A stretch of 64,000 bases of DNA. It comes from Stenotrophomonas hibiscicola ATCC 19867. Its GTDB lineage: Bacteria; Pseudomonadota; Gammaproteobacteria; Xanthomonadales; Xanthomonadaceae. The stretch lies in NCBI RefSeq assembly GCF_000382065.1, contig NZ_KB907498.1:921585-985584 (forward strand), written 5' to 3'. The notes beneath the pieces were generated by a model. It had not been told where the DNA came from. It did not search any database and saw only the letters and a list, made by a program, of their open reading frames with translations. Positions 49,562-60,297 of the stretch are shown in pieces. The number at the start of each line of letters is the position of its first letter. The stretch's first letter is position 1. The translations under genes were made by a program, and so were the position numbers.

Positions 49562-50560
49562 TCAGCCCAGCATGCCGTGGCTGGCGACGCCGGCCGGCGG
49601 CCAGTTCTCCAGCTTCATGCCGAGCGACAGGCCGCGCTGAGCCAGCACTTCCTTGATCTCGGTGAGCGACTTCTTGCCCAGGTTCGGGGTCTTCAGCAGC
49701 TCCACTTCGGTCTTCTGGATCAGATCGCCGATGTAGTAGATGCTTTCAGCCTTCAGGCAGTTGGCCGAACGCACGGTCAGCTCCAGATCGTCGATCGGGC
49801 GCAGCAGCACCGGATCCACGCCGTTGTTGGCCGGCTTGGCCGCACCGCGGTCGCGGTGGGTGAAGTCACCGAACACCGACAGCTGGTCGCTGAGGATGTC
49901 GGCGGCGGTGCGCACGGCTTCCTCGGCATCGATGGTGCCGTTGGTCTCGATATCGATGACCAGCTTGTCCAGGTCGGTACGCTGTTCGACGCGGGCCGCC
50001 TCCACGGCATAGGCGACGCGGCGGACCGGCGAGAACGAGGCATCCAGGACCAGGCGGCCGATGGCACGGGTTTCTTCGTCCGGACGACGACGCGCGGCAG
50101 CCGGCTGGTAGCCGAAACCACGTTCGATCTTCAGACGCATGTTGATCGCCGTGTCCTTGGTCAGGTGGCAGATCACATGGTCGCCGTTCAGGATCTCCAC
50201 ATTGTGGTCGACCTTGATGTCGGCAGCGGTGACAACGCCCGGGCCCTGCTTGGACAGGGACAGGGTGGCGCTGTCGCCGGAGTGCATACGGATGGCCACG
50301 TCCTTCAGGTTCAGCAGGACTTCGAGCACGTCCTCCTGCAGACCTTCGACCGTGGTGTACTCATGCAACACGCCGTCGATTTCGACTTCCGTGATGGCGA
50401 AGCCCGGGATGGACGACAGCAGCACGCGACGCAGGGCGTTGCCCAGCGTATGCCCGTAACCCCGCTCCAAAGGTTCGATAACGACCTTTGCACGGGTGTC
50501 GGTAAGGCGTTCGATCTGCGGACCGCGAGGACGCAGAACCTGGTTGGCGGTAACCGTCAT
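49562..50560 (-). CDS. rpoA: RNA polymerase alpha subunit
   Basis: A 332-residue RNA polymerase assembly and activator-contact subunit. The N-terminal dimerisation domain includes [20 protein letters not shown]. The C-terminal domain (from about residue 245) has [20 protein letters not shown] and [16 protein letters not shown] with the helix-hairpin-helix that binds UP elements. Confidence 0.98.
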   Translation of the reverse strand: MTVTANQVLRPRGPQIERLTDTRAKVVIEPLERGYGHTLGNALRRVLLSSIPGFAITEVEIDGVLHEYTTVEGLQEDVLEVLLNLKDVAIRMHSGDSATLSLSKQGPGVVTAADIKVDHNVEILNGDHVICHLTKDTAINMRLKIERGFGYQPAAARRRPDEETRAIGRLVLDASFSPVRRVAYAVEAARVEQRTDLDKLVIDIETNGTIDAEEAVRTAADILSDQLSVFGDFTHRDRGAAKPANNGVDPVLLRPIDDLELTVRSANCLKAESIYYIGDLIQKTEVELLKTPNLGKKSLTEIKEVLAQRGLSLGMKLENWPPAGVASHGMLG

Positions 50561-50581
50561 GTTGCGGGTTCTCCTAGTGAA

Positions 50582-50601
50582 CCCCCGGCCGTCGCCGGGG
50601 G
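50582..50601 (-). terminator. Intra-operon hairpin between rpsD and rpoA
   Basis: CCCCCGGC-CGTC-GCCGGGGG stem-loop filling the 55-base rpsD-rpoA gap, with no T-run; a possible attenuator or mRNA processing/stability element. Confidence 0.6.
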
Positions 50602-50615
50602 CTCTCCAATGTGAA

Positions 50616-51245
50616 TTACTTCGAATACAGCTCGACGATCAGCGCTTCGTTGATGTCCGCAGGCAGATCCGAACGATCCGGAACGGCCTTGAAGATGCCG
50701 GTGAACTTGCCGGAATCCACTTCAACCCACGACGGGCTCAGGTCATGCTGGGCGGCGACGGTCAGGGCTTCCTGGACGCGCAGCTGCTTGGCAGCCTTTT
50801 CAGACAGGGCGATGGCGTCGCCAGCCTTGACCTGGTACGAAGCCAGGTTGACCGACTTGCCATTCACGGTGACGCCGCGGTGCGACACCAGCTGACGAGC
50901 AGCCGGACGGGTCACGGCGAAGCCCATGCGGTAGACGACGTTGTCCAGGCGGGTTTCCAGCAGCTGCAGCAGGTTCTCGCCGGTGTTGCCCTTCTTGGTC
51001 GAGGCCTTCTTGTAGTAGTTGCGGAACTGACGCTCCAGCAGGCCGTAGATACGCTTGACCTTCTGCTTTTCACGCAGCTGGGTGGCGTAGTCGGACAGCT
51101 TGCCCTTGCGGGCAGTGGCGCCGTGCTGGCCGGGCTTCTGCTCCAGCTTGCACTTGGAGTCCAGCGCACGCGCCGGGCTCTTCAGGGACAGGTCGGCGCC
51201 TTCGCGACGGGCGAGCTTACAGGTAGGACCGATATAACGAGCCAT
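50616..51245 (-). CDS. rpsD: 30S ribosomal protein S4
   Basis: A 209-residue primary 16S rRNA-binding protein. It opens [19 protein letters not shown] and has an S4 domain ([18 protein letters not shown]). In E. coli S4 represses the alpha operon by binding its leader; here the leader upstream of rpsM is long and structured, but of different sequence. Confidence 0.98.
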   Translation of the reverse strand: MARYIGPTCKLARREGADLSLKSPARALDSKCKLEQKPGQHGATARKGKLSDYATQLREKQKVKRIYGLLERQFRNYYKKASTKKGNTGENLLQLLETRLDNVVYRMGFAVTRPAARQLVSHRGVTVNGKSVNLASYQVKAGDAIALSEKAAKQLRVQEALTVAAQHDLSPSWVEVDSGKFTGIFKAVPDRSDLPADINEALIVELYSK

Positions 51246-51260
51246 TTCTTATCGCTCCCT

Positions 51261-51650
51261 TTAGACGCGACGCTTCTTCGGCGGACGGCACCCGTTGTGC
51301 GGGATAGGCGTCACGTCGATGATGTTGGTGATCTTGTAGCCGACGTTGTTCAGCGAACGCACGGCCGACTCACGGCCCGGACCCGGGCCCTTGATGCGGA
51401 CTTCCAGCGACTTCACGCCGTAGTCCAGCGCAGCACGACCGGCCTTTTCAGCAGCCACCTGGGCAGCGAACGGGGTCGACTTGCGCGAACCGCGGAAGCC
51501 AGCGCCACCGGAGGTCGCCCACGACAGAGCATTGCCCTGGCGGTCGGTGATGGTGACGATGGTGTTGTTGAACGAAGCGTGGACGTGGGCAACGCCGTCG
51601 GTGACGACGCGCTTGATCTTCTTCTTGGTCTTAGCAGCGGGCTTAGCCAT
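51261..51650 (-). CDS. rpsK: 30S ribosomal protein S11
   Basis: A 129-residue protein of the small-subunit platform. Visible are [20 protein letters not shown] and the C-terminal [16 protein letters not shown]. Lies between rpsM and rpsD with short gaps. Confidence 0.98.
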   Translation of the reverse strand: MAKPAAKTKKKIKRVVTDGVAHVHASFNNTIVTITDRQGNALSWATSGGAGFRGSRKSTPFAAQVAAEKAGRAALDYGVKSLEVRIKGPGPGRESAVRSLNNVGYKITNIIDVTPIPHNGCRPPKKRRV

Positions 51651-51661
51651 TTCTCAGTCCC

Positions 51662-52018
51662 TTACTTCTTGATCGCCTTGCGCGGACCCTTGCGGGTGCG
51701 GGCGTTGGTACGGGTGCGCTGGCCACGCAGCGGGAGGCCACGACGGTGACGCAGGCCGCGGTAGCAGCCCAGGTCCATCAGGCGCTTGATCGCGATGCCG
51801 ATCTCACGGCGCAGATCGCCTTCCACGATGTACTTGCCGACTTCGGCGCGCAGGCGCTCGATTTCCGGCTCCGACAGATCGCGGATCTTGGTGGTCGAAG
51901 CAACGCCTGCGACTTCGCAGACCTTCTTCGAACGGGTACGGCCGATGCCGTAAATGCTTTGCAACCCGACCCAGACGTGCTTCTGGGCTGGCAGGTTGAC
52001 GCCTGCAATACGCGCCAT
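51662..52018 (-). CDS. rpsM: 30S ribosomal protein S13
   Basis: A 118-residue protein of the small-subunit head contacting L5 and P-site tRNA. It opens [20 protein letters not shown] and ends with the basic [20 protein letters not shown] tail. First gene of the alpha operon here; rpmJ, usually found before it, is absent from the window. Confidence 0.98.
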   Translation of the reverse strand: MARIAGVNLPAQKHVWVGLQSIYGIGRTRSKKVCEVAGVASTTKIRDLSEPEIERLRAEVGKYIVEGDLRREIGIAIKRLMDLGCYRGLRHRRGLPLRGQRTRTNARTRKGPRKAIKK

Positions 52019-52350
52019 GACGCGGTTCTCCAGCTGAGTGATGGCCGACAGCGCGCCTCGGGCACGCCAATCCGGCAGGATGGATCAAAAAAGTGAACTA
52101 GCGATACTAACAAGGTTCCGGTTTACATGGAAGCCCGTGAAACCATTGGTTTCATGAACCCGGCCTGGGGAGTGTGCCCAGGCTCCGGCGCCGGATGGGG
52201 TTGGACCCGGGGTATCCTCCGGGGCCGCCCGCGCTACTCCAGCGCGGGACCACCTCATCACACCCCCACCCGGAACCGCTGCGGGGGCCGCCCTTCGTTT
52301 GTGTGGCCGGAGTCCGCGAAGCGGAGGGACCATCACGTCAGGAAGACGAA
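52019..52350 (-). promoter_or_regulatory. Long structured leader of the alpha operon (rpsM leader)
   Basis: This region between secY and rpsM has no rpmJ and no credible gene. Read on the minus strand it shows consecutive strong hairpins: CCCGCGCT/AGCGCGGG, GCCTGGG/CCCCAGGC and TGAAACCA/TGGTTTCA. The last base pairs lie about 130 bases before rpsM. It may be a translational control site or just a spacer replacing rpmJ. Confidence 0.55.
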
Positions 52351-52379
52351 AGTATAACAGGCCAATCAGCCGCGGGCAA
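52351..52379 (-). promoter_or_regulatory. Candidate sigma70 promoter of the alpha operon
   Basis: On the minus strand TTGCCC (inside the 3' end of secY), 17-base spacer, TATACT. It would start transcription about 8 bases beyond the -10, giving a leader of roughly 325 nucleotides before rpsM. Confidence 0.6.
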
Positions 52380-53733
52380 AACCGCCGCGGTTGCCGCCCT
52401 TCAGGTTGGCCTTCTTCAGCAGGCTCTCGTACTGGTGGGACATCAGGTGCGCCTGCACCTGGGCAATGAAGTCCATCACCACCACCACCACGATCAGCAG
52501 CGAAGTACCGCCGAAGTAGAACGAGGCGTTCAGCTGCGTGCGCATCAGTTCCGGCAGCAGGCAGACGATCACCAGATAGGCCGAGCCGGCTGCGGTCAGG
52601 CGGGTCAGTACACCGTCGATGTAATCGGCGGTGGCCTTGCCCGGACGGATGCCCGGAATCAGCGCGCCCGACTTCTTCAGGTTGTCAGCGGTTTCCTGGG
52701 AGTTGAACACCAGCGCGGTATAGAAGAACGCGAAACCGGTGATCAGCGCAGCGAACACGATCATGTGCAGCGGCTCGCCCGGGCCCAGGGCATTGGCGAC
52801 CTTCTGCAGGACCTGGCCGAAGCTGCTCTGGTTGGCCGCCTGGCCGGACCACATGGCCAGGGTGGCCGGGAAGGCCAGCAGGCTCGAGGCGAAGATTGCC
52901 GGAATGACGCCGGCCATGTTGAGCTTCAGCGGCAGGAACGAGGTCTGGTTCATGTACGCGTTGCGACCGCCCTGGCGGCGTGCGTAGTTGACCGTGATCC
53001 GGCGCTGGCCACGCTCGACGAACACCACGAAGAAGGTGAACGCGAGCACGACAATGGCGATCAGCAGCAGCTGGATGAACTGGATATTGCCGTCGCGGTA
53101 GGCGTCGAAGGTGTGGATGATCGCACCCGGCAGGCCAGCGACGATACCGGCGAAGATGATCAGCGACACGCCGTTGCCGATGCCGCGCTCGGTGACCTGC
53201 TCACCGACCCACATCAGGAACATGGTGCCGGCGGTCAGCGCGACCACGGCGGTGAGCACGAAGCCCATGCCCGGCGCATACACGACCGGAGCGCCCGACG
53301 GCGAGACCTGGCCCTGCAGGGCCAGTGCGATCGAACCGCCCTGCACCACTGCCAGCAGCACGGCGCCGATGCGCGAATACTGGGTGATCTTGCGGCGGCC
53401 GGACTCACCTTCCTTCTGCATCGCCTTCAGGGCGGGGAAGATGTGCACGGCCAGCTGCATCACGATCGATGCCGAGATGTACGGCATCACGTTCAGCGCG
53501 AAGATGCTGAAACGGTGCAGGGCGCCGCCCGAGAACATGTTGAACATGTCCACGATGCCGCCGCCCTGCTGTTGCATCATGGCAAGCATGGCATCGGGAT
53601 TGACGCCCGGCACCGGCACGTAGCAGCCGATGCGATAGACGATCAAAGCCCCGACGACGAACAGCAAACGTTGGCGAAGTTCAGTGAACTTGCCCATTCC
53701 GCCCGCGAGGTTACCGATGCCAGCTTGCGCCAT
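52366..53733 (-). CDS. secY: Preprotein translocase subunit SecY
   Basis: A 455-residue protein-conducting channel in the inner membrane with ten transmembrane helices. Recognised from [20 protein letters not shown] (TM1), [26 protein letters not shown] and [21 protein letters not shown]. It ends the spc operon; the alpha operon promoter appears to overlap its last codons. Confidence 0.98.
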   Translation of the reverse strand: MAQAGIGNLAGGMGKFTELRQRLLFVVGALIVYRIGCYVPVPGVNPDAMLAMMQQQGGGIVDMFNMFSGGALHRFSIFALNVMPYISASIVMQLAVHIFPALKAMQKEGESGRRKITQYSRIGAVLLAVVQGGSIALALQGQVSPSGAPVVYAPGMGFVLTAVVALTAGTMFLMWVGEQVTERGIGNGVSLIIFAGIVAGLPGAIIHTFDAYRDGNIQFIQLLLIAIVVLAFTFFVVFVERGQRRITVNYARRQGGRNAYMNQTSFLPLKLNMAGVIPAIFASSLLAFPATLAMWSGQAANQSSFGQVLQKVANALGPGEPLHMIVFAALITGFAFFYTALVFNSQETADNLKKSGALIPGIRPGKATADYIDGVLTRLTAAGSAYLVIVCLLPELMRTQLNASFYFGGTSLLIVVVVVMDFIAQVQAHLMSHQYESLLKKANLKGGNRGGFARG

Positions 53734-53740
53734 GATTTTC

Positions 53741-54184
53741 TTACTCCGTTACGCTGCCGCCGGCAGCTTCGATCGCGGCCTTGGCACCCGCCGTGGCAGC
53801 AATACCCTTCAGGGTGAACGCCTTGGTCACTTCGCCCTTGACGACGACCTTGGCCTTCTTGGCAGTGCTCGGAACCAGCTTGGCAGCACGCAGGGCGGCG
53901 AAGTCGATCTCACCGGCCGGCAGCTTGTCCAGTGCGTACAGCAGCACTTCAGCGGTGTCCTTGGCGATCGGCGAACGGAAGCCGATCTTCGGCAGACGAC
54001 GCTGCATGGGGGTCTGGCCGCCTTCGAAGCCAGCCTTGATCTTGCCGCCACCCTTGCGGGCGAACGAACCCTTGTGGCCGCGGCCGGCAGTCTTGCCCAG
54101 GCCCGAGCCGATACCGCGACCGACGCGGGTACGCTCGGTGCGGGCGCCCGGTGCCGGGCTCAGTTCATTGAGACGCAGAGTCAT
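53741..54184 (-). CDS. rplO: 50S ribosomal protein L15
   Basis: A 147-residue protein with the glycine/arginine-rich N-terminal extension ([19 protein letters not shown]) that penetrates the 23S rRNA core. Seven bases upstream of secY. Confidence 0.97.
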   Translation of the reverse strand: MTLRLNELSPAPGARTERTRVGRGIGSGLGKTAGRGHKGSFARKGGGKIKAGFEGGQTPMQRRLPKIGFRSPIAKDTAEVLLYALDKLPAGEIDFAALRAAKLVPSTAKKAKVVVKGEVTKAFTLKGIAATAGAKAAIEAAGGSVTE

Positions 54185-54190
54185 GGTCGA

Positions 54191-54382
54191 TTACTCCTCA
54201 ACCTGGACGAGGTACTGAACCTTGTTGATCAGGCCGCGCACCTGCGGGCTGTCCTTCAGTTCACGCACATCGTTGAGCTTGTTCAGGCCCAGCGCACGCA
54301 CCGACAGGCGGTGACGCGACTGGGTGCCACGCAGGCCACGCACCAGGCGGACCTTGACAGTCTTGTTGGACTCATTAGCCAT
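54191..54382 (-). CDS. rpmD: 50S ribosomal protein L30
   Basis: A 63-residue protein ([20 protein letters not shown]) with the compact L30 fold. Its start overlaps the rpsE stop by 8 bases, indicating translational coupling. Confidence 0.97.
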   Translation of the reverse strand: MANESNKTVKVRLVRGLRGTQSRHRLSVRALGLNKLNDVRELKDSPQVRGLINKVQYLVQVEE

Positions 54383-54917
54383 GGTTGAGTTCCTCCACCT
54401 TCTTGCCGCGCTTGGCCGCGATGCGAGCCGGCGACTGTGCAGCAGCCAGGCCCTTCACGGTGGCACGCACCAGGTTGATCGGGTTGCGCGAACCGGTGGC
54501 CTTGGCCAGCACGTTCTTCACGCCAACGGCTTCCAGCACGGCGCGCATGGCACCGCCGGCGATCACGCCGGTACCTTCCGAAGCCGGCTGCATGAACACG
54601 CGGGCTGCGCCGTGACCATCCTTGATGGTGTGCCACAGGGTGCCGTTGTTCAGGTCAACGCTGACCAGGTTCTTGCGGGCCTGTTCCATCGACTTCTGGA
54701 TGGCAACCGGCACTTCGCGGGCCTTGCCATAGCCGAAACCGACCTTGCCTTCGCCGTCGCCGACGACGGTCAGGGCGGTGAAGGTGAACTGGCGGCCACC
54801 CTTGACGGTCTTGCTGACGCGGTTGACCGCGACCAGCTTTTCGATCATGCCGTCGTCGATCTTCTCTTCGCGGTTACGGTCGCGATCGCGACCCCGCTGC
54901 TGACGCTCTTCTGCCAT
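54375..54917 (-). CDS. rpsE: 30S ribosomal protein S5
   Basis: A 180-residue protein important for decoding accuracy. The double-stranded RNA-binding-like domain is [20 protein letters not shown], followed by [20 protein letters not shown] and GARNPINLV-type C-terminal sequence. A very polar, Arg/Glu-rich start ([17 protein letters not shown]) is typical of this lineage. Confidence 0.98.
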   Translation of the reverse strand: MAEERQQRGRDRDRNREEKIDDGMIEKLVAVNRVSKTVKGGRQFTFTALTVVGDGEGKVGFGYGKAREVPVAIQKSMEQARKNLVSVDLNNGTLWHTIKDGHGAARVFMQPASEGTGVIAGGAMRAVLEAVGVKNVLAKATGSRNPINLVRATVKGLAAAQSPARIAAKRGKKVEELNHG

Positions 54918-55078
54918 GTTGATTCCTTGGTTGTTTGGGTATGTACGGCTCGAAGCCGCTTATGGTTGTGGCGTGACGCGTTGTTCCGGTGGGCCGCTGC
55001 AGAAGAGCGGCGCCGTCCAGCCTCACTCAGGCTGGCGAGCAGGTGGGCAGGAGGCCAATGGCCCCCTGCCCTTGTCCC
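54918..55078 (-). other. Long spacer between rplR and rpsE
   Basis: 161 bases without a gene where most relatives have a spacer of about 10-20. No strong hairpin or -10 box stands out. A ribosome binding site for rpsE precedes its start (AAGGAAT). Confidence 0.5.
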
Positions 55079-55432
55079 TTAGAACTGCAGGCCGGCTTCG
55101 CGGGCGGCTTCTGCCAGGGCCTTGATGCGGCCGTGGTAGCGGTAGCCCGAACGATCGAAGGCAACCTTCTCGATGCCGGCGGCCTTGGCGCGCTCGGCAA
55201 CGATGCGGCCAACCTTGGCAGCAGCATCGGCGTTCTTGCCGTTCTTCAGGCCTTCGATGACGTCGGCCTGGGTGGTGTTGGCAGCAGCCAGCACCTTGGA
55301 GCCGTCGGCGGTGAAGACCTGGGCGTACAGGTGCTGGCCGGTGCGCAGCACCGACAGGCGGGCGACGCCGAGCTCACGGATGTGGGCACGGGTCGACTTG
55401 GCGCGACGCAGGCGGGCGATGTTCTTGTTCAT
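55079..55432 (-). CDS. rplR: 50S ribosomal protein L18
   Basis: A 117-residue 5S rRNA-binding protein: [20 protein letters not shown] at the N-terminus and [20 protein letters not shown] at the C-terminus. Confidence 0.97.
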   Translation of the reverse strand: MNKNIARLRRAKSTRAHIRELGVARLSVLRTGQHLYAQVFTADGSKVLAAANTTQADVIEGLKNGKNADAAAKVGRIVAERAKAAGIEKVAFDRSGYRYHGRIKALAEAAREAGLQF

Positions 55433-55479
55433 TTTGATTATTCCTTGAAAGCTGAAGGAAGAGCTTTTCCCTGAGAAGT

Positions 55480-55497
55480 CCGCACAGGGATGTGCGG
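55480..55497 (-). other. Small hairpin between rplF and rplR
   Basis: CCGCACA-GGGA-TGTGCGG stem-loop in the 86-base rplF/rplR gap. Too short and without a T-run to be a convincing terminator. Confidence 0.5.
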
Positions 55498-55518
55498 GCT
55501 CTTGCGAGGGACTCGCGC

Positions 55519-56043
55519 TTATGCCTTCTTGGCTTCCTTACGGATGATGACTTCGTCGGAGTACTTCACGCCCTTGCCCTTGTACGGTTCCGGCTTGCGG
55601 AACGCACGGATCTTGGCGGCAACTTCACCGACGACCTGCTTGTCAGCGCCCTGGACCAGGATCTCGGTCTGGGTCGGGGTCGACAGCGTGATGCCTTCCG
55701 GCGCCACGAACACGACCGGGTGCGAGAAGCCCAGCGACAGGTTCAGGTCCTTGCCCTGCATGGCAGCGCGGTAACCCACGCCCACCAGCTCCAGCTTGCG
55801 CTCGAAGCCTTCGGACACGCCCTTGACCATGTTGGACAGGATCGCACGCACGGTACCGGTCAGTGCGACCAGGTCGGCGCTTTCGGTGCTCAGGGTGGCA
55901 ACGCCGTTGTCGACGTTGATGGCAATACCGGCCGGCTTGGCCAGCGACAGGGTGCCCTTCGGGCCCTTGGCGGTGACGCTGTCCGACTGGACGTTCAGTT
56001 CAACCTTACCCAGGGTAATCGGCTTCTTGGCTACGCGGGACAT
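55519..56043 (-). CDS. rplF: 50S ribosomal protein L6
   Basis: A 174-residue protein with two related domains; opens [19 protein letters not shown] and contains [20 protein letters not shown] and the C-terminal [20 protein letters not shown]. Confidence 0.98.
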   Translation of the reverse strand: MSRVAKKPITLGKVELNVQSDSVTAKGPKGTLSLAKPAGIAINVDNGVATLSTESADLVALTGTVRAILSNMVKGVSEGFERKLELVGVGYRAAMQGKDLNLSLGFSHPVVFVAPEGITLSTPTQTEILVQGADKQVVGEVAAKIRAFRKPEPYKGKGVKYSDEVIIRKEAKKA

Positions 56044-56061
56044 AGTTCTACTCCTTTCGCC

Positions 56062-56460
56062 TTAGGCCACGAAGCACAGGACTTCGCCGCCGACGCCCAG
56101 CTGGCGCGCCTGCGCATCAGTCATGATGCCCTTGGAGGTGGAAATGATGGAGATACCCAGGCCGTTCATGACCTTCGGCAGCTCGCTCTTGCCGCGGTAC
56201 TGGCGCAGGCCCGAACGCGAGAAGCGCTTCAGGGTCGCGATGACCGGCTTGCCTTCGAAATACTTCAGCACGATTTCCAGCTCGGACTTGTTGTTTTCCA
56301 GCTGGGTCACGCGCAGGTCGGTGATGTAACCCTCGTCCTTCAGGACCTGGGCGATCGCAACCTTGATCTTGGACGACGGGGCTTTCACCGTCTGCTTGCC
56401 CACCGCGGCCGCATTCTTGATGCGGACCAGCAGGTCGGCGATGGGATCAGTCATGCTCAT
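56062..56460 (-). CDS. rpsH: 30S ribosomal protein S8
   Basis: A 132-residue 16S rRNA-binding protein: [20 protein letters not shown] and the C-terminal [19 protein letters not shown]. In E. coli S8 represses the spc operon through a site near rplE. ATG 56460 follows AAAGG; a second ATG two codons later is less well spaced. Confidence 0.98.
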   Translation of the reverse strand: MSMTDPIADLLVRIKNAAAVGKQTVKAPSSKIKVAIAQVLKDEGYITDLRVTQLENNKSELEIVLKYFEGKPVIATLKRFSRSGLRQYRGKSELPKVMNGLGISIISTSKGIMTDAQARQLGVGGEVLCFVA

Positions 56461-56718
56461 ATGAGTACCTTTGAGTGCACCGATATCCGCTTTCGCGAAA
56501 ATCTGTTGTCTCCTGGAAACGGGCCAGGTCCCTTGATGCAGCGGGCCGGAAGCCCACTCCTACGACCCCGTTTGCGCAGGGCAAGACGCGGGAGTATACG
56601 CCAAAAGAGCCCGGCTTGCGCCGGGCTCCTCGGTTTTTTTGCGTCGGGAAAGCTGAATGCCTCCCCTGCCCGGTTCAGGAACCCCCGAAGGGGCTCCTGA
56701 TCGCAGGGCCGGCTGGGG
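56461..56718 (-). promoter_or_regulatory. 258-base spacer with hairpin and candidate promoter between rpsN and rpsH
   Basis: An unusually long gap inside the spc operon. It holds a perfect 9-base stem-loop (56607-56628) flanked by T-runs on both strands. Just past it on the minus strand is TATACT (about 56592-56597), which could be a -10 box re-initiating transcription of rpsH onward; no good -35 was found. Confidence 0.5.
56607..56628. terminator. Hairpin inside the spc operon (rpsN/rpsH gap)
   Basis: GAGCCCGGC-TTGC-GCCGGGCTC. On the plus strand it is followed by seven T within 6 bases; on the minus strand by four T. It looks like a terminator, yet lies between co-oriented ribosomal genes. 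Confidence 0.65.
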
Positions 56719-57024
56719 TTACCAGCTGGCCTTGCGCAGACCCGGCACGTCGCCACGCATGGTGGCTTCACGCAGCTTGTTACGGCCCAGGCCGAACTTG
56801 CTGTAGACGCCACGCGGACGACCCGACAGCTCGCAACGATTACGCTGGCGGCTCGGCGACGAATCGCGCGGCAGCTTGGCCAGCTTGGTTGCGGCCTCGA
56901 TCTTCTCTTCGTAGGTCGCGTCCACGGAGGACACGATCTTCTTCAGAGCCGCACGCTTTTCAGCGTACTTCTTGGCCAGCTTTTCCCGCTTGATGTCGCG
57001 GTTGACCATGGAGGTCTTTGCCAT
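56719..57024 (-). CDS. rpsN: 30S ribosomal protein S14 (zinc-free form)
   Basis: A 101-residue protein of the long, zinc-independent type: only one cysteine ([20 protein letters not shown]) where zinc forms have a CxxC pair. Conserved [18 protein letters not shown] end. Confidence 0.97.
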   Translation of the reverse strand: MAKTSMVNRDIKREKLAKKYAEKRAALKKIVSSVDATYEEKIEAATKLAKLPRDSSPSRQRNRCELSGRPRGVYSKFGLGRNKLREATMRGDVPGLRKASW

Positions 57025-57042
57025 TTCGGTTTCCTCGACAGA

Positions 57043-57585
57043 TCAGTTACGGAACGGGAACTTGAACGCTGCCAGCAGCGCCTTCGCTTCCGCATCGGTC
57101 TTCGCAGTGGTGGTGATGGCGATATCCATGCCGCGGATCGCATCGACGGCGTCGAAGTCGATTTCCGGGAAGATGATCTGTTCCTTCACACCCATGTTGA
57201 AGTTGCCGCGGCCGTCGAAGGAACGGCCGGAAACACCACGGAAGTCGCGCACGCGCGGCAGCGAGATGTTGATCAGGCGGTCCAGGAACTCGTACATCTT
57301 GTGGCGACGCAGCGTGGTCTTGCAGCCGATCGGCCAACCATCACGGATCTTGAACGACGCGACCGAGATACGCGACTTGGTGACAACCGGCTTCTGGCCG
57401 GAAATCTTGGTCATGTCCGCGACGGCGTTTTCCAGGATCTTCTTGTTGGTGGCAGCCTCGCCGACACCCATGTTCAGGGTGACCTTGACGAGCTTCGGTA
57501 CTTCCATCGGATTGGTGTAGCCGAACTGCTTCATCAGCGCCGGCACCACTTCTTCCTTGTAGATCTTTTCGAGACGGGAAGTCAT
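57043..57585 (-). CDS. rplE: 50S ribosomal protein L5
   Basis: A 180-residue 5S rRNA-binding protein. [20 protein letters not shown] opens it; [11 protein letters not shown] and [19 protein letters not shown] follow. ATG 57585 is preferred over the GTG two codons upstream because GAGGA has correct spacing only to the ATG. Confidence 0.97.
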   Translation of the reverse strand: MTSRLEKIYKEEVVPALMKQFGYTNPMEVPKLVKVTLNMGVGEAATNKKILENAVADMTKISGQKPVVTKSRISVASFKIRDGWPIGCKTTLRRHKMYEFLDRLINISLPRVRDFRGVSGRSFDGRGNFNMGVKEQIIFPEIDFDAVDAIRGMDIAITTTAKTDAEAKALLAAFKFPFRN

Positions 57586-57596
57586 CTTCACATTCC

Positions 57597-57914
57597 TCAG
57601 GCGTCGAGCGCCTCACCGCTGGAGCGGAACACACGCAGTTTGCGTCCATCCTCCAGCACCTTGAAGCCAACGCGTTCGCCCTTGCCCGAAGCCGGGTTCA
57701 GCACGTTCACGTTGGAGATATGGATCGAAGCTTCGCGCTCGACCACGCCGCCGGCAACACCTGCCTGCGGGTTCGGCTTGGTGTGGCGCTTGACGATGTT
57801 CACGTTGGCGACGACCACACGGTCGCCGTCGACGCGGACGACTTCGCCCTGCTTGCCCTTGTCCTTGCCAGCGTTGACGACAACCTGGTCGCCCTTCTTG
57901 ATACGGTTAGCCAT
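57597..57914 (-). CDS. rplX: 50S ribosomal protein L24
   Basis: A 105-residue assembly-initiating protein with a KOW motif ([20 protein letters not shown]) and [20 protein letters not shown]. Confidence 0.97.
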
Positions 57915-57930
57915 GATTATCTCCTGTCGC

Positions 57931-58299
57931 TCACAGCACTTCGGGAGCGAGCGAGACGATCTTCATGAACTTCTCCGAACGAAGTTCACGGGTCACCGGC
58001 CCGAAGATACGGGTACCGATCGGCTCCTGCTTGTTGTTCAGCAGGACGGCCGCGTTGCCGTCGAAGCGGATCAGCGAACCGTCGGCGCGACGCACACCCT
58101 TGCGGGTACGCACCACGACGGCGTCATACACTTCACCCTTCTTGACCTTGCCGCGCGGAATCGCATCCTTCACGGTGACCTTGATGATGTCGCCGATGCC
58201 GGCGTAACGGCGCTTGGAACCACCCAGCACCTTGAAGCACATCACCTGCTTGGCACCCGAATTGTCCGCGACGTCAAGGTAGCTCTGCATCTGGATCAT
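57931..58299 (-). CDS. rplN: 50S ribosomal protein L14
   Basis: A 122-residue protein, opening [20 protein letters not shown] and containing [20 protein letters not shown]; first gene of the classical spc operon. Confidence 0.98.
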
Positions 58300-58311
58300 G
58301 ATTCAGACTCC

Positions 58312-58581
58312 TTATTCAGCCGCACGCGTGATGACTTCCACCACGCGCCAGTTCTTGGTCTTGGACATCGGAGCAATCTCGGTCACGCGGACGACATCGC
58401 CTTCCTTGCAGGCGTTGTCGGCATCGTGGGCGTGCAGCTTGGTCGAGCGCTTGATGTACTTGCCGTACAGCGCGTGCTTGACCTGACGCTCAACCAGGAC
58501 GGTAACCGTCTTGTCCATCTTGTTGCTGACGACACGGCCTTCGACCGTGCGCAGCGTCTTCTTTTCAGTATTGTCGCTCAT
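58312..58581 (-). CDS. rpsQ: 30S ribosomal protein S17
   Basis: An 89-residue OB-fold 16S rRNA-binding protein: [20 protein letters not shown] and [22 protein letters not shown] 58581 has AAGG 9 bases upstream; an ATG three codons earlier is too close to that site. Confidence 0.97.
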   Translation of the reverse strand: MSDNTEKKTLRTVEGRVVSNKMDKTVTVLVERQVKHALYGKYIKRSTKLHAHDADNACKEGDVVRVTEIAPMSKTKNWRVVEVITRAAE

Positions 58582-58592
58582 AGCGGCCATCC

Positions 58593-58778
58593 TTACTTCG
58601 TGCTGCCGAGCAGGGTCTTGACGCGAGCAATCTCGCGACGGACCCGGCGAATGTCGTGGGTCTTCGGCAGCTGGCCGGTGACCTGCTGCATACGGACAGA
58701 GAACTGTTCCTTACGCAGGTCGATCAGGTGGGCCTTGAGTTCGTCAGCCGACTTTTCACGGAGAGTTTTGATATCCAT
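58593..58778 (-). CDS. rpmC: 50S ribosomal protein L29
   Basis: A 61-residue helical protein near the exit tunnel: [20 protein letters not shown] and [15 protein letters not shown]. Its start overlaps the rplP stop. Confidence 0.97.
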   Translation of the reverse strand: MDIKTLREKSADELKAHLIDLRKEQFSVRMQQVTGQLPKTHDIRRVRREIARVKTLLGSTK

Positions 58779-59191
58779 CAGCGCACCGTACGGGTCACGA
58801 AAGTGGTGGTGACCGAGAGCTTGGCGGCGGCCAGGCGGAACGCCTCGCGAGCCACTTCCTCGGAAACACCCTCGATTTCATAGATCATGCGGCCGGGCTG
58901 GATCTGGGCCACCCAGTATTCCACGTTACCCTTACCCGAACCCATTCGGACTTCGATGGGCTTCTTGGTGATGGGCTTGTCGGGGAACACGCGGATCCAC
59001 ATCTTGCCGCCGCGCTTGACGTAGCGGCTGATCGAGCGGCGGGCCGCTTCGATCTGGCGCGCGGTCAGCTGACCGTGTGCGGTTGCCTTCAGGCCGTATT
59101 CGCCGAAGCTGACAGCGTTGGCGCTCCAGCTCAGGCCATCGTTACGGCCCTTGTGTACCTTGCGGTACTTGGTTCGCTTGGGTTGCAACAT
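58778..59191 (-). CDS. rplP: 50S ribosomal protein L16
   Basis: A 137-residue protein at the A-site/central protuberance: [20 protein letters not shown] and [20 protein letters not shown]. Stop codon overlaps rpmC start, coupling the two. Confidence 0.98.
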   Translation of the reverse strand: MLQPKRTKYRKVHKGRNDGLSWSANAVSFGEYGLKATAHGQLTARQIEAARRSISRYVKRGGKMWIRVFPDKPITKKPIEVRMGSGKGNVEYWVAQIQPGRMIYEIEGVSEEVAREAFRLAAAKLSVTTTFVTRTVR

Positions 59192-59196
59192 TGTCG

Positions 59197-59931
59197 TTAC
59201 CTCGCTTCACGGGCCGGGCGCTGACGGTCACCACGGTCGCCGCGATCGTGACGATCGTTGCGCGACGGGGTGTCGTCCTGCTTTTCCTGGCCAACCTGGG
59301 AGAAATCGAAGACCTCGCCCTTGTAGATCCAGACCTTGATGCCGATGATGCCGTAGGTCGTCTTGGCTTCAGCGAAGCCATAGTCGATGTCGGCACGCAG
59401 GGTGTGCAGCGGCACGCGGCCTTCGCGGTACCACTCCGAACGGGCGATTTCTGCACCGTTGAGGCGGCCACCGACGTTGACCTTGATGCCCAGGGCACCC
59501 AGGCGCATCGCGTTGCCGACCGAGCGCTTCATTGCACGGCGGAACATGATGCGACGCTCCAGCTGCTGGGCGATCGACTCGGCAACGAGCTGCGCGTCCA
59601 GTTCCGGCTTGCGCACTTCGGTGACGTTGATGTGCGCCGGGACGCCCATCATCTCGCTCACTTCCTTGCGCAGCTTCTCGATGTCCTCACCGCGCTTGCC
59701 GATCACCACGCCCGGACGGGCGGTGTGGATCGTCACGCGAGCGGTCTTGGCCGGACGCTCGATCAGGATCTTGCTGATGCCGGCCTGGGCCAGCTTCTTG
59801 CGCAGCATGTCGCGCACTTTCAGGTCGGCTGCCAGGTAACCGGCGAACTCGGCCTTGTTGGCGTACCACTTGGAGTTCCAGTCCTTGGAAATGCCGAGGC
59901 GGATACCAATCGGATGAACTTTATGACCCAT
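59197..59931 (-). CDS. rpsC: 30S ribosomal protein S3
   Basis: A 244-residue protein at the mRNA entry channel. It opens [20 protein letters not shown], and the KH domain contains [18 protein letters not shown]. The C-terminal tail is rich in Asp/Arg repeats ([13 protein letters not shown]), longer than in E. coli (233). Confidence 0.98.
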   Translation of the reverse strand: MGHKVHPIGIRLGISKDWNSKWYANKAEFAGYLAADLKVRDMLRKKLAQAGISKILIERPAKTARVTIHTARPGVVIGKRGEDIEKLRKEVSEMMGVPAHINVTEVRKPELDAQLVAESIAQQLERRIMFRRAMKRSVGNAMRLGALGIKVNVGGRLNGAEIARSEWYREGRVPLHTLRADIDYGFAEAKTTYGIIGIKVWIYKGEVFDFSQVGQEKQDDTPSRNDRHDRGDRGDRQRPAREAR

Positions 59932-59949
59932 GGTCTTTTCCTTATCCGC

Positions 59950-60285
59950 TTACTTGGCGGCGCCCACAACCACAGTGATGTGGCTGGTGCGCTTGAGGAT
60001 GCGGGTACCGCGGCCTTTCGCCCGCGCCATGAAACGCTTCAGGGTCGGACCTTCATCAACCATGATGGTCTGAACCTTCAGCTCGTCGACGTCGGCGCCC
60101 TGGTTGTTCTCGGCATTGGCAATAGCCGACTCCACCACCTTCTTGATCAGGTGGGCAGCCTTCTTGTCCGAGAACTTCAGCAGGTTGACCGCACGTTCGG
60201 CCGGCAGACCGCGCACCTGGTCAGCGACCAGACGAGCCTTCTGCGGGGAGATGCGCGCAGTGCGCAGGATGGCTTTCGCTTCCAT
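59950..60285 (-). CDS. rplV: 50S ribosomal protein L22
   Basis: A 111-residue exit-tunnel protein: [20 protein letters not shown] and [23 protein letters not shown] 60285 fits the AAGGAG site (8 bases); the ATG two codons upstream is too close. Confidence 0.98.
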   Translation of the reverse strand: MEAKAILRTARISPQKARLVADQVRGLPAERAVNLLKFSDKKAAHLIKKVVESAIANAENNQGADVDELKVQTIMVDEGPTLKRFMARAKGRGTRILKRTSHITVVVGAAK

Positions 60286-60297
60286 TGTCATCTCTCC

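Noticed and set aside
52085..52336. 83-codon frame in the secY-rpsM gap as a possible small gene
   Set aside because: No resemblance to ribosomal protein L36 or any family, and it runs through strong hairpins.
52019..52365. Search for rpmJ between secY and rpsM
   Set aside because: No frame with the short basic Cys/His zinc pattern of L36 was found on the minus strand.
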